DNA of 53,890 nt from a virus, in IMG/VR virus record IMGVR_UViG_3300047392_000215, positions 1 to 53,890 of that record. One strand, given 5' to 3'. A program made the position numbers and the translations under genes. Each line of letters starts with the position of its first letter. Within the stretch, counting starts at the first letter, position 1. This document shows, piece after piece, positions 34,603 to 41,371 of this stretch. The notes beneath the pieces were generated by a model, which did not search any database, was not told the origin of the DNA, and saw only the letters and a program-made list of their open reading frames with translations.

Positions 34603-35082
34603 TTATTCGCCTTCTGCTTCTTCGGCACCATATCCACCTTCGGCTAATTTAACTTCTTCAATTTTCTTAGAGAAAGCCTCTTTAACCATGTTAAGTGCAG
34701 CTTCGTAAGCTTCAACACCAAACTCTTCTTTACATTCTTTAATTGCTTTTGCAGAAAGACCAGCGATTAAAGCTGCATTTTCGCACATATAGCTTTCAAT
34801 AGTATGATCGTCGTGTGCGTCTGTTTCCCATGCTTTAGCTTCTTTAACTACTTTTTCGTAGCATTTTTCAAGCATTTCAGAAACCATTTCTTCGATTTCC
34901 TCTTCTTTAGCTTCTTCGCCTTCTGGCTTTTCTTCAGCTTCATTAGTTTGAACCTTGTCAGCTTCAACTTCGGTTTCTTCAATATCCTTTTTATCAGGAG
35001 TACCTAAGTCAACGATTTCTTTTTCTACTTCCTCAGAACGATCCATTTCTGATACGAACTGATCAAATGATTTATATCTCAT
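34603..35082 (-). CDS. Acidic protein with capsid-targeting-like N-terminus (159 aa)
   Basis: The N-terminus is MRYKSFDQFVSEMDRSEE, sharing the K-S-F-x-Q-F-x-x-E pattern with the 153-aa and ATP-grasp proteins of this window and resembling the T4 internal-protein targeting sequence (MKTYQEFIAEA). Residues about 20-65 are mainly Glu/Lys/Asp and probably disordered. The C-terminal half is helical with three Cys (EMLEKCYEKV, SYMCENAALIAGLSA, AIKECKEEF). It has a late-like promoter 27 nt upstream and a strong terminator after it, so it is a single-gene late unit. An internal head protein is inferred; no enzymatic motif. Confidence 0.75.
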   Translation of the reverse strand: MRYKSFDQFVSEMDRSEEVEKEIVDLGTPDKKDIEETEVEADKVQTNEAEEKPEGEEAKEEEIEEMVSEMLEKCYEKVVKEAKAWETDAHDDHTIESYMCENAALIAGLSAKAIKECKEEFGVEAYEAALNMVKEAFSKKIEEVKLAEGGYGAEEAEGE

Positions 35083-35108
35083 TTCTTTAATTTTATTTTT
35101 AAGATTAT

Positions 35109-35123
35109 TTAGTATATATTATA
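35109..35123 (-). promoter_or_regulatory. Late-promoter-like element (AATATATACTAAA)
   Basis: The minus strand reads TATAATATATACTAAAT, 27 nt before the ATG at 35082, overlapping the stop region of the 153-aa gene. It is a strong match to the sites at 14088 and 22884. Confidence 0.58.
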
Positions 35124-35580
35124 AGTCTCCATCTTTTTCTGGAGTTTTACCAAGAGTGTAACCTTCAGGGCAATGTCCCCAAATCAGCAAAGACTTTAAC
35201 CATCTGGTCATTTCTCCATTTCTAAAGAAGTAAGGCGCTTTCATATTCTTTTTCATACCAATCATTCGACTGTTAAATGAAACTTGTTTACCACACCAAA
35301 ACCACATAGTTGGAGTCCAATTTTTTTCAGCTTCAGCATAAGATTTTCCAATTGGAATCATCTTAATTAACATTTCAGCAGATTCTTTTCCACTGTCAAT
35401 TCCATTTGCATCAGCCTCTTTACTTGTTAATCCAGCATCTTTACCATCATCTTCTCTAAATTTCTTAATCTGATCTGGTGTCATATTAATTAATTTATTC
35501 CACTCAGTCCAAGTGTCTTTAGAAGGTTCAGCAGATCTGTCTTCAGCTTCAAATAAAAATTGATTGAATGATTTAATCAT
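35119..35580 (-). CDS. Phage protein with capsid-targeting-like N-terminus (153 aa)
   Basis: The N-terminus is MIKSFNQFLFEAEDRSAE, close to the T4 capsid-targeting sequence, with FEA as a possible prohead-protease site. The remaining ~135 residues form a compact-looking domain: a helix with WNKLINMTPDQIKKF, a Gly/Ala-rich segment with SKEADANGIDSGKESAEMLI, and WTPTMWFWCGKQVSFNSRM, then a C-terminal MTRWLKSLLIWGHCPEG. The last part looks like a segment I associate with other phage hypotheticals, function unknown. A packaged protein is inferred from the N-terminus. It overlaps the preceding membrane-protein stop by one base. Confidence 0.72.
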   Translation of the reverse strand: MIKSFNQFLFEAEDRSAEPSKDTWTEWNKLINMTPDQIKKFREDDGKDAGLTSKEADANGIDSGKESAEMLIKMIPIGKSYAEAEKNWTPTMWFWCGKQVSFNSRMIGMKKNMKAPYFFRNGEMTRWLKSLLIWGHCPEGYTLGKTPEKDGDL

Positions 35581-35843
35581 TATGATTTTGGTTTTTTATT
35601 GTATTTGCGTTTAGGCTTAACCGTGTCATGATGACTAGCCATTGGAAACTCGGGTTTGGTTTCTTTAGCCTTTTTCTTTTTAGGTGTTGCTGCCATTTTA
35701 GGTGGTGCAATAACCGGCAAATCATTAATAATGTCATCATCCGATAAACCAAATTCAAATGTTGAATCCTTTGGTGCAACAAATTTCTTTGAAAGGTACC
35801 ATGCTAATGCGATCAATGCCGCCAAAATAATAATTACTGTCAT
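35580..35843 (-). CDS. Small single-pass membrane protein with basic cytoplasmic tail (87 aa)
   Basis: Residues 2-17 form one hydrophobic helix (TVIIILAALIALAWYL), followed by a linker with an acidic patch (GLSDDDIINDLP) and a Lys-rich tail (TPKKKKAKETKP; KPKRKYNKKPKS). The positive residues after the helix favour N-outside, C-inside topology. It could bind nucleic acid or a membrane-associated phage complex. A late-like element lies about 20 nt upstream and a terminator just before that. Confidence 0.68.
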   Translation of the reverse strand: MTVIIILAALIALAWYLSKKFVAPKDSTFEFGLSDDDIINDLPVIAPPKMAATPKKKKAKETKPEFPMASHHDTVKPKRKYNKKPKS

Positions 35844-35861
35844 ATAAAATGTTTTTGATTT

Positions 35862-35876
35862 GATTTATATATTCAC
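35862..35876 (-). promoter_or_regulatory. Late-promoter-like element (GAATATATAAATC)
   Basis: AATATATAAATC about 21 nt before the ATG at 35843, directly downstream of the terminator at 35875-35903. Confidence 0.5.
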
Positions 35877-35903
35877 AAAAAAAGGGATCCTTTCGGATCC
35901 CTT
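35875..35903 (-). terminator. Rho-independent terminator
   Basis: AAGGGATCC, loop GAAA, GGATCCCTT, then a run of T on the minus strand: a 9-bp stem with a stable GAAA tetraloop, 20 nt after the stop of the 77-aa gene. Confidence 0.9.
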
Positions 35904-35922
35904 ATCATCATGGAGATGCAAA

Positions 35923-36156
35923 TTACTCTTGTGTTTTAGGCTCTTCTATTACATTAGCAATAAATAATGTTTCCAAGGTCGCAATTAGGTCATTAGCTTC
36001 ACTAACTTTTCGTACTAGTTTGTCCATCTCATCAATGATTTGAGGGTGTTCACCAATACCGGTTGAATTACCATAATATACTTCAAGAGTTGCCAGTGCT
36101 TCTTTCTTTTGTGCTTCATATCTGGCTTTTAAAGCTTCTACTTTTAGTGATGACAT
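35923..36156 (-). CDS. Unknown helical protein (77 aa)
   Basis: This 77-aa protein (MSSLKVEALKARYEAQKKEA) is predominantly helical with heptad-like Leu/Ile/Ala spacing at both ends (LVRKVSEANDLIATLETLFI), probably a helical hairpin or coiled-coil dimer. No family recognised. It is followed by a strong terminator, ending the UvdE-side transcript. Confidence 0.62.
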   Translation of the reverse strand: MSSLKVEALKARYEAQKKEALATLEVYYGNSTGIGEHPQIIDEMDKLVRKVSEANDLIATLETLFIANVIEEPKTQE

Positions 36157-36189
36157 ATAATTTGAATTTTGTTACCGTACTTATACGAT

Positions 36190-37113
36190 CTAAATTAAGA
36201 TTGTTTCATATTTTCTAAGATAATTTATTAGAGCTTTTTCTTTAGCTTTAGCTTCTAAGTCAATGTCAATTGAAAGCCCATATGAATCGATATGTTCGTA
36301 AATGTAATCGGCATGTGCACGATTTACAACTGAAGCATCTTCGTGAATTTTTTTACATGAACTATAATGAACAAGCTGTCTGATACCTTCTGGCCAAGTT
36401 GAAGCTGCTAGGTATAAAGCATCTTTTTGAGACATAGGATCTTCATAACACCAATGGTGATGATAGTCAAATACGATTGGAATTCCTGTGTGAGCTGATA
36501 AACCATAAACTAAATCACTTGTAGAATATTGAGCTTTTTTATCGTCATTTTCTACAGTCATGCGTTCTTTGACAGAAAGGTCTAGAGTATCGAATGCTTT
36601 TATAAAACGATTGAGAGAATCTTCTTTACTGACTGCTGTTGTATTAACATGAATATTGATAGCAGCATCTGGAGTTCTTGGCAAACCAATAAGATCCATG
36701 ATTTCTCCGTGCTGATTAAGTTCTTTGATAGAACGAACGACAACATCTGGATTTTGACTAGCAATTACACAAAAATGACCAGGATGGAATGTCAATCTTT
36801 GACCTGCATCCATTGCAATTTTACCAGCACCTTTAAGAAGGTTAGAGATTTTAGTATAATCTGGTAGGTCTTTGATTTCATACTCAGACATCCATGGAAT
36901 CATATCAGAAGACATCCTGTAAAGCTTGATACCTTGTTGATTATTCCATTTGATAATTTCGATGAGGTCTCGGACATTTTGTAAAGCTAGTTCGCTGGCA
37001 TATTGAATTCCCTTTTGCTCAAAAGTACGTTTAATCATACCACGACCGATTGTAATACCTTTCTGTTCTTGAAGGGTCATATTGATACAACAATAACCTA
37101 GTCTATTCTTCAT
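36190..37113 (-). CDS. uvsE: UV damage endonuclease UvdE/UvsE (308 aa)
   Basis: UvdE nicks DNA 5' of UV photoproducts and abasic sites, starting an alternative excision-repair route. The sequence opens with MKNRLGYCCINMTL, the family start, and keeps the TIM-barrel metal ligands in recognisable motifs: RMSSDMIPWM, LTFHPGHFCVIA, INIHVNTT, MTVENDD and IVFDYHHHWCY. At 308 aa it matches the usual 290-320 aa. The start at 37113 is preferred over an upstream ATG at 37194 because it gives the family N-terminus and overlaps a small upstream ORF by only 11 nt. Confidence 0.93.
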   Translation of the reverse strand: MKNRLGYCCINMTLQEQKGITIGRGMIKRTFEQKGIQYASELALQNVRDLIEIIKWNNQQGIKLYRMSSDMIPWMSEYEIKDLPDYTKISNLLKGAGKIAMDAGQRLTFHPGHFCVIASQNPDVVVRSIKELNQHGEIMDLIGLPRTPDAAINIHVNTTAVSKEDSLNRFIKAFDTLDLSVKERMTVENDDKKAQYSTSDLVYGLSAHTGIPIVFDYHHHWCYEDPMSQKDALYLAASTWPEGIRQLVHYSSCKKIHEDASVVNRAHADYIYEHIDSYGLSIDIDLEAKAKEKALINYLRKYETILI

Positions 37114-37246
37114 AATCTCTAATAATATGTTTACGCCACCAATTTTTAAGTTTAGAATTGTCTGGCAATTTATCAATTCTAGGTTCGAATACAAAAGGAC
37201 ATGATACTAAGACAAGTCCTATAATTATACAAATGATTAGTCCCAT
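37103..37246 (-). CDS. Small membrane protein (47 aa)
   Basis: A 47-codon frame starts at 37246, inside the 3' end of the 134-aa gene (10-nt overlap, ATGGGACTAA), and ends with TAG at 37103, overlapping the UvdE start by 11 nt. The product has one hydrophobic helix (MGLIICIIIGLVLVSC, residues 1-16) and a basic, Trp-rich tail (KNWWRKHIIRDYEE). LVSC resembles a lipobox but no positive residue precedes it, so a membrane anchor is more likely than a lipoprotein signal. The tight overlaps on both sides are the main evidence that it is real. Confidence 0.6.
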   Translation of the reverse strand: MGLIICIIIGLVLVSCPFVFEPRIDKLPDNSKLKNWWRKHIIRDYEE

Positions 37247-37641
37247 TGTTTCTCAAATTTATACCAATGATCTGCACTAGCGCAACATCTTAGTCCATCA
37301 AAAATAAGGGTGTCCATTTCTTTGCCACTAATATTTTCAAAAAAGTCATAAATGATTTGATGAGCTTCTTCAGCATTATCAGTTAAGGTGAATGCATGTT
37401 CGTTTACAGCTGAAAGTATTCTAGTTGCAACTTGGTCATTGTTTGAGAATCTGGTTCCTGCATATAAATCAGCATAAGCATCTCCTTTAGAAATATTTTC
37501 AAAGATTTCTTCATTACTGTGTCTTAGTCTAAAAACACTAAGAGCAGTTTCTATAATTGGTGTAATTCTACTAACTTCTGGCCATGGATTTCGGCCTGAT
37601 ATTCCGTTTGCGTGTACTTTTGTTACGTCGATTTTTTTCAT
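37237..37641 (-). CDS. Unknown protein (134 aa)
   Basis: Not recognised. This 134-aa protein has a mixed helical character (EEAHQIIYDFFENISGKEMD) with a Cys pair (LRCCASADHW) near the C-terminus. It is the first gene of the unit that carries UvdE and has the 21-nt element ending 15 nt upstream. Confidence 0.62.
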   Translation of the reverse strand: MKKIDVTKVHANGISGRNPWPEVSRITPIIETALSVFRLRHSNEEIFENISKGDAYADLYAGTRFSNNDQVATRILSAVNEHAFTLTDNAEEAHQIIYDFFENISGKEMDTLIFDGLRCCASADHWYKFEKQWD

Positions 37642-37655
37642 TTTGTTATTTGTTT

Positions 37656-37676
37656 ATGATATGTAAATATAATCAA
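37656..37676 (-). promoter_or_regulatory. Shared 21-nt element (auxiliary-region promoter-like), copy 5
   Basis: The minus strand reads TTGATTATATTTACATATCAT, one mismatch from the other copies. The ATG at 37641 follows after 14 nt. The TATATTTA part resembles the -7 box (TAnnTTTG) of Bacteroidota housekeeping promoters. Confidence 0.55.
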
Positions 37677-37696
37677 TTTTCTTGACAGTAAAAAAT

Positions 37697-38224
37697 TTAT
37701 TTTAATTTATTTTCTAGCCAAGTGTGAAAATCTCCGTAGTAAGATTTACCACCAATATTCCATGTTGTTAATTCCGTCATAGAATAATTACGATCATAAG
37801 TTTTCCAATCATAAAGAGTGAAGGGTTCTCCTTTGTAACTAAATTCCCATTCAAATTGAACTTTATCATCTCCGCTAGCTTCTTCATAAGTTGGTTTACC
37901 AAACGCTTCTACTAATTGACTATAAGTATAACCTCTTAAATAACCTTGTAGAGAAGTTCCTCCAGCATTGTGACCATCTGTTTTTATACAGATTTCAGCA
38001 ATAACCATTTCCTCTTCCCAAGGTCTTGATTCAAAATAAAGACTTTGCTCTTCTAAATAAGATTCATATTTCTGCCAATTCTTTACTAATTCTAAAGCAA
38101 CTTCTGTGTCCTCTCCAGATTGAGATGGATCGATATTTATAAATCCACAATATTCAGAATTTGTAGGATCTAGTTGATAATCTTTGCGTATTTCGTCGAT
38201 GTACTTTTTAACTTTATTTTCCAT
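37697..38224 (-). CDS. Unknown conserved-looking phage protein (175 aa)
   Basis: This 175-aa acidic protein has no membrane segment. Its C-terminal half (GYTYSQLVEAFGKPTYEEAS, then DDKVQFEWEFSYKGEPFTLY and TTWNIGGKSYYGDF) resembles a small domain I associate with many unrelated phages, with an AFGKP turn and a YDWK motif, but I do not know its function. The N-terminal half (residues 1-85) is separate. It overlaps the preceding ORF by 11 nt. Confidence 0.68.
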   Translation of the reverse strand: MENKVKKYIDEIRKDYQLDPTNSEYCGFINIDPSQSGEDTEVALELVKNWQKYESYLEEQSLYFESRPWEEEMVIAEICIKTDGHNAGGTSLQGYLRGYTYSQLVEAFGKPTYEEASGDDKVQFEWEFSYKGEPFTLYDWKTYDRNYSMTELTTWNIGGKSYYGDFHTWLENKLK

Positions 38225-38399
38225 AATGATTTTTTCTTACTGTTGAATGAATGTGATTAGCCCATGTATTAAAATCTACTTGTGTTGGAGGTGTAACAAC
38301 TCTTGATACTCTGATTTCTCCAGGTTTTGGTAAATTAGCAGGTTCTCCATAAGATTCTCTTTTTCTTTTAAAGAGATTTGTAATTTTAGTTAATGTCAT
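38214..38399 (-). CDS. Unknown small basic protein (61 aa)
   Basis: A small protein with a basic N-terminal part (MTLTKITNLFKRKRESYGE) and a Pro-rich middle (ANLPKPGEIRVSRVVTPP). The start at 38399 has a purine-rich leader and lies 17 nt after the previous stop. An upstream ATG at 38435 would overlap that stop by 20 nt and give 73 aa. Function unknown. Confidence 0.55.
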   Translation of the reverse strand: MTLTKITNLFKRKRESYGEPANLPKPGEIRVSRVVTPPTQVDFNTWANHIHSTVRKNHYGK

Positions 38400-38415
38400 A
38401 CTTTTATTTTTAGGA

Positions 38416-38754
38416 TTAAATGTAATAAGATTCATTTTGATTATACGCTGCTACTTTTTCAGCATCAAATTTTTCATTTCTCCAACAGAAAGTGTTGAGG
38501 TCTAAGTTATGTTTACGAGGTTGATTTGAATTAGGATATGCTGTGATTTGTACAACCTTTTCAGTAATCATTGTAATTGGACCCGTGTAGATTAAATTGT
38601 AACTGTCATATTCAGCTGCATCTCCTAAAGAAAAACGATTAACCATTTTACCATCTACATAAATTTCGATCGATTTGTTTTTAACAATCTCTACTGAGTA
38701 CTTAGTAGGTCTAGATGGGTAGTGTTTTCTGTTTTTAGTTTGAACTTGAATCAT
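38416..38754 (-). CDS. Unknown protein (112 aa)
   Basis: This 112-aa protein looks beta-rich (TKYSVEIVKNKSIEIYVDGK, then MITEKVVQITAYP), with a basic N-terminus and an aromatic C-terminus. No family recognised. It is the first gene of a unit with the 21-nt element 17 nt upstream. Confidence 0.6.
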   Translation of the reverse strand: MIQVQTKNRKHYPSRPTKYSVEIVKNKSIEIYVDGKMVNRFSLGDAAEYDSYNLIYTGPITMITEKVVQITAYPNSNQPRKHNLDLNTFCWRNEKFDAEKVAAYNQNESYYI

Positions 38755-38771
38755 AATGTTATTGTTTTAAT

Positions 38772-38792
38772 GTGATATGTAAATATAAACAT
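38772..38792 (-). promoter_or_regulatory. Shared 21-nt element, copy 4
   Basis: The minus strand reads ATGTTTATATTTACATATCAC, ending 17 nt before the ATG at 38754. Upstream, TACCGTTTGAAA (38797-38808) is also shared with copy 1, so the conserved block extends about 37 nt. Confidence 0.58.
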
Positions 38793-38808
38793 AATTTTTC
38801 AAACGGTA

Positions 38809-38829
38809 TAACTTTTTTGTAAAAAGTTA
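38809..38829 (-). terminator. AT-rich hairpin, possible weak terminator
   Basis: TAACTTTTT and AAAAAGTTA form a 9-bp stem with a 3-nt loop just after the stop of the 93-aa gene and upstream of promoter-like copy 4. No long U-tract follows, so termination is uncertain. Confidence 0.35.
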
Positions 38830-38837
38830 TTAACATT

Positions 38838-39119
38838 TTATTTGTAAAGGTCTGTAGATGAGAATGCATATCCAATGGTGTATTTACCATTTGTACCTTT
38901 AATTAAGAACCTACGGCATCTACGTTTAGTTGACGGCTGGGTTAAATTTACTAAGTGATGATTAAATGAACTACTTCTCTGATATGCTGGTTTTCCCTGG
39001 CAAACAGTCTGGTAGTGAGTGTCCATTTCTTTGTAAGAAACTTCACCATTAAAATATACGAAATCTAGGATTTCCTGAGTGATCCAACCGTGTTGACCTT
39101 TTTTTAATCTTCTATTCAT
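38838..39119 (-). CDS. Unknown small basic protein, possible winged-helix (93 aa)
   Basis: This 93-aa basic protein (MNRRLKKGQHGWITQEILDF) has a helix-turn-helix-like start (GWITQEILDFVYFNG, then SYKEMDTHYQ) and a C-terminal strand pair (RRCRRFLIKGTNGKYTIGYA) that could be the wing. A DNA-binding role is suggested by the charge and order only. It has promoter-like copy 3 upstream. Confidence 0.55.
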   Translation of the reverse strand: MNRRLKKGQHGWITQEILDFVYFNGEVSYKEMDTHYQTVCQGKPAYQRSSSFNHHLVNLTQPSTKRRCRRFLIKGTNGKYTIGYAFSSTDLYK

Positions 39120-39136
39120 TTTGTTAATGTTTTAAT

Positions 39137-39157
39137 GTTATATGTAAATATAAACAA
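39137..39157 (-). promoter_or_regulatory. Shared 21-nt element, copy 3
   Basis: The minus strand reads TTGTTTATATTTACATATAAC, identical in sequence to copy 1, ending 17 nt before the ATG at 39119, directly after a terminator hairpin. Confidence 0.6.
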
Positions 39158-39184
39158 AAAACTCGACATAAAAAAATGCCGAGT
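39155..39184 (-). terminator. Rho-independent terminator
   Basis: ACTCGGCAT and ATGTCGAGT pair over 9 positions (one G-U in RNA) around a T6 loop and are followed by TTTTTGTTTA on the minus strand. It lies 26 nt after the stop of the membrane-protein gene, and the U-tract runs into promoter-like copy 3. Confidence 0.7.
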
Positions 39185-39210
39185 GAATTATTTTTAGAAA
39201 GTTATTAACA

Positions 39211-39555
39211 TTATTTCCAGAATATCTGGACGCATATTATAATAAATGAGAGTATTAAGCAGATTAGGGTCTTAGTGTTTAACGCCTCATCCATCATAAA
39301 GTATGTTAGGAAAGAAAATGAAACCATGCCCATAGTAAATCCAATGAATCTACCTGGCCATAGTTGGCCATCATAATGTTCTGCAATTAGTTGAGTAGCC
39401 CTTATAAAGATATAGGATATTGTAGATCCTCCAATTATAGCAATTAATACCGGGTTCTTTTTAAACCAAGGCCACATAAATTGGCCATTAGTCTGAAACC
39501 AAATAAGAGATTGGCCAAACAGGAATAAAAGAATCCCATAGATTAATGCTCTCAA
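39211..39555 (-). CDS. Polytopic membrane protein of unknown function (114 aa)
   Basis: Four hydrophobic segments can be read: residues about 2-20 (RALIYGILLFLFGQSLIWF), 34-56 (NPVLIAIIGGSTISYIFIRA), 70-88 and 94-113, so four membrane helices are likely. No family recognised. The start overlaps the RNase HII stop by 4 nt (ATGA). It could be an antiholin, superinfection or lysis-related protein, but no sequence feature supports a specific choice. Confidence 0.68.
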   Translation of the reverse strand: MRALIYGILLFLFGQSLIWFQTNGQFMWPWFKKNPVLIAIIGGSTISYIFIRATQLIAEHYDGQLWPGRFIGFTMGMVSFSFLTYFMMDEALNTKTLICLILSFIIICVQIFWK

Positions 39556-40181
39556 AATAAAGACTCGGTTTTAGTAAGTAAATGTGATATGAAACTAGGT
39601 CTATGTTCTATGGTAGGACCAATATCTTGAATTGCTGTAATGTGTTGCTTAGTACCATAACCTTTATTAGAAGCCCAACCGTAAGGTTTATTAGAATCGT
39701 TTTCGTTCAACTCCTTCATAAGATTATCTCGTTCAACTTTAGCTAAAATAGAAGCTGCGGCAATAGAAGTATATTTGTTATCTCCACCAACAACAGTCGT
39801 GTAGCTCTTGTCTTTATAACCATGGAATTGGTCTCCATCAATTAAGACAAAATCAAAATCTTTTTCTTGTTGAACATTTTCTAAAGCTAAATTCATGCCA
39901 TACAGAGTAGCCTTTAAAATATTCATTTCCTCAATATGATTAACATCAACATGGACTACTGAATATGCAAGTGCATTATCTTTAACAATTTGGTATGCTT
40001 GTTTCTTTTGCGCTTCTGAAAGAACTTTAGAATCTTTAATTAACGGATGTTGGAAATCAGCAGGCATAATACATGCTGCAACGGTTACTGGACCAGCCAA
40101 AGCTCCTCTTCCTGCTTCATCTACCCCAATTTCTACTAAATCAGAATCAGTGTTGTACTTTGGTTTAAGTAATATTTGCAT
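39552..40181 (-). CDS. rnhB: Ribonuclease HII (209 aa)
   Basis: RNase HII cuts RNA in RNA-DNA hybrids and at single ribonucleotides. The catalytic acids are in place: Asp21-Glu22 in GVDEAGRGALAGPV, Asp115 in VLIDGDQF, and the conserved GGD (near 134) before SIAAASILAKVERD. The C-terminal GYGTKQHITAI matches the family's substrate-recognition segment. At 209 aa it is a normal-length enzyme. T4 instead uses an unrelated RNase H (FEN family) to remove primers; this phage may use RnhB for primer or misincorporated-ribonucleotide removal. Confidence 0.95.
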   Translation of the reverse strand: MQILLKPKYNTDSDLVEIGVDEAGRGALAGPVTVAACIMPADFQHPLIKDSKVLSEAQKKQAYQIVKDNALAYSVVHVDVNHIEEMNILKATLYGMNLALENVQQEKDFDFVLIDGDQFHGYKDKSYTTVVGGDNKYTSIAAASILAKVERDNLMKELNENDSNKPYGWASNKGYGTKQHITAIQDIGPTIEHRPSFISHLLTKTESLF

Positions 40182-40183
40182 AA

Positions 40184-40600
40184 TTATTTGGATTGTTGCG
40201 TTAAGCTTTCATAGATATTTTTATAAAGAGCTGATTGATTTTTAAAAATTTCAGATTCCATCTCTTTACGAATACCTTCAATATGTGTTTTGATATAACT
40301 GATAATCTTGTCTCCATCATTACTATTAATATGTTTAGAAGCAAAGAACTTGTGATTAGTAATTCTAATATTGTCATAATCTACAACAATAAAATATTCT
40401 AATTCTTTATTTTCTAAGTAATATGTCTGACTAATAGGAGCTGTTAAGAACTTGGTCTTAGGGTGCTTTGACATAGCACGAACAATAGCATACATCATTG
40501 CTGTATCTTTGTCCATTTTTCCGCTAAATCGACTAGAGCTAATTCTAGCTAATTTAACCTTTGACCTTTTTAAAAGTCTTTTAAAATAAGAAAAGCCCAT
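40184..40600 (-). CDS. Unknown basic protein (138 aa)
   Basis: This 138-aa basic protein begins MGFSYFKRLLKRSKVKLARI and has a central strand-like segment (LEYFIVVDYDNIRITNHKF), then a C-terminal helix. No known family recognised. The start codon lies in one arm of an 11-bp inverted repeat (40593-40640), so translation may be structurally controlled. Two nt separate its stop from the RNase HII start. Confidence 0.62.
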   Translation of the reverse strand: MGFSYFKRLLKRSKVKLARISSSRFSGKMDKDTAMMYAIVRAMSKHPKTKFLTAPISQTYYLENKELEYFIVVDYDNIRITNHKFFASKHINSNDGDKIISYIKTHIEGIRKEMESEIFKNQSALYKNIYESLTQQSK

Positions 40601-40640
40601 ATATTTTGGATATCGTTAAACATACAAATTATATGGGCTT
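40593..40640 (-). promoter_or_regulatory. 11-bp inverted repeat containing a start codon
   Basis: On the minus strand AAGCCCATATA (40640-40630) and TATATGGGCTT (40603-40593) are perfect complements with a 26-nt loop. The second arm contains the ATG at 40600-40598. It may hide the start of the 138-aa gene in read-through mRNA. No clear promoter element was seen inside the loop. Confidence 0.5.
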
Positions 40641-40664
40641 ATACTAAAAAGTTTATTAATTCAA

Positions 40665-41357
40665 CTACTTATTATTGTCGAACTTCCATTTTTCATATCG
40701 GCGTACAATCTCTTGTAAGATTTCAGCTCGAACAATATCACTTTCACCAAATTGATGAACACCAACCCCTTTAACGCCAGTCATCAGCTCAATGAATTGC
40801 GGTAAAGATACTTTGCTTCTTTCAATATCATATTGACTAACGTCTCCGGCAATTACAACTTTACTGTCCTCTCCCATACGAGTAATGAATAGCATTAATT
40901 GTTTCCAATCGGCGTTTTGAGCTTCATCTAGAATCATGATAGCATCATCAAATGTATCTCCTCTCATATAAGCAAGAGGTTGAAATTCTACGGCACCAGA
41001 TCCTAATAAGATATGTGCTTCAGAGAACCCAATAATCTTTTCAATATTTGATGTAAATGATTTAATATAAGGTGCAATCTTTTCGTCAATTGTACCAGGC
41101 AAAAAACCTAATTTTTCACCAGCTTCCTGGATAGGTTTAGTTAAAATAATTCTTTTGATTTTCTTTTCTTTAAGTAACTTAATTGCTGCGTAACAAGCTG
41201 AGAAAGTCTTTGAAGTTCCAGCTGGACCGTAACAAAAGGTAACTTGATTTTTAAGGATTGTATCAACATATCCTTGTTGTGATTCTTTTAAATAAATCTT
41301 GTTTAAAGATTGTTCAACATTTTGAGAGCTTGTAGGTTTACCTTTTCTTGTAGTCAT
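40665..41357 (-). CDS. phoH: PhoH-like ATPase (230 aa)
   Basis: This PhoH-family P-loop NTPase has Walker A GPAGTSKT at residues 44-51, the family segment IILTKPIQEAGEKLGFLPG near 70-88, Walker B with MILDEAQNA at 141-149, and a later sensor region (VVIAGDVSQYD). PhoH is common in marine and large phages; suggested roles include RNA helicase or nuclease-associated functions and phosphate stress, but its phage function is unresolved. At 230 aa it is the short form without extra domains. Confidence 0.93.
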   Translation of the reverse strand: MTTRKGKPTSSQNVEQSLNKIYLKESQQGYVDTILKNQVTFCYGPAGTSKTFSACYAAIKLLKEKKIKRIILTKPIQEAGEKLGFLPGTIDEKIAPYIKSFTSNIEKIIGFSEAHILLGSGAVEFQPLAYMRGDTFDDAIMILDEAQNADWKQLMLFITRMGEDSKVVIAGDVSQYDIERSKVSLPQFIELMTGVKGVGVHQFGESDIVRAEILQEIVRRYEKWKFDNNK

Positions 41358-41371
41358 ATTTGTTTTTGTAT

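Noticed and set aside
35573-35782. Alternative-frame ORF over the 87-aa membrane protein gene
   Set aside because: The other frame encodes a coherent membrane helix plus Lys-rich tail and abuts its neighbours; this one is His/Leu-biased and looks like a shadow.
37175-37200. GTTCGAATAC resembling a tRNA T-loop
   Set aside because: The flanking arms do not pair and no acceptor or anticodon stem is visible.
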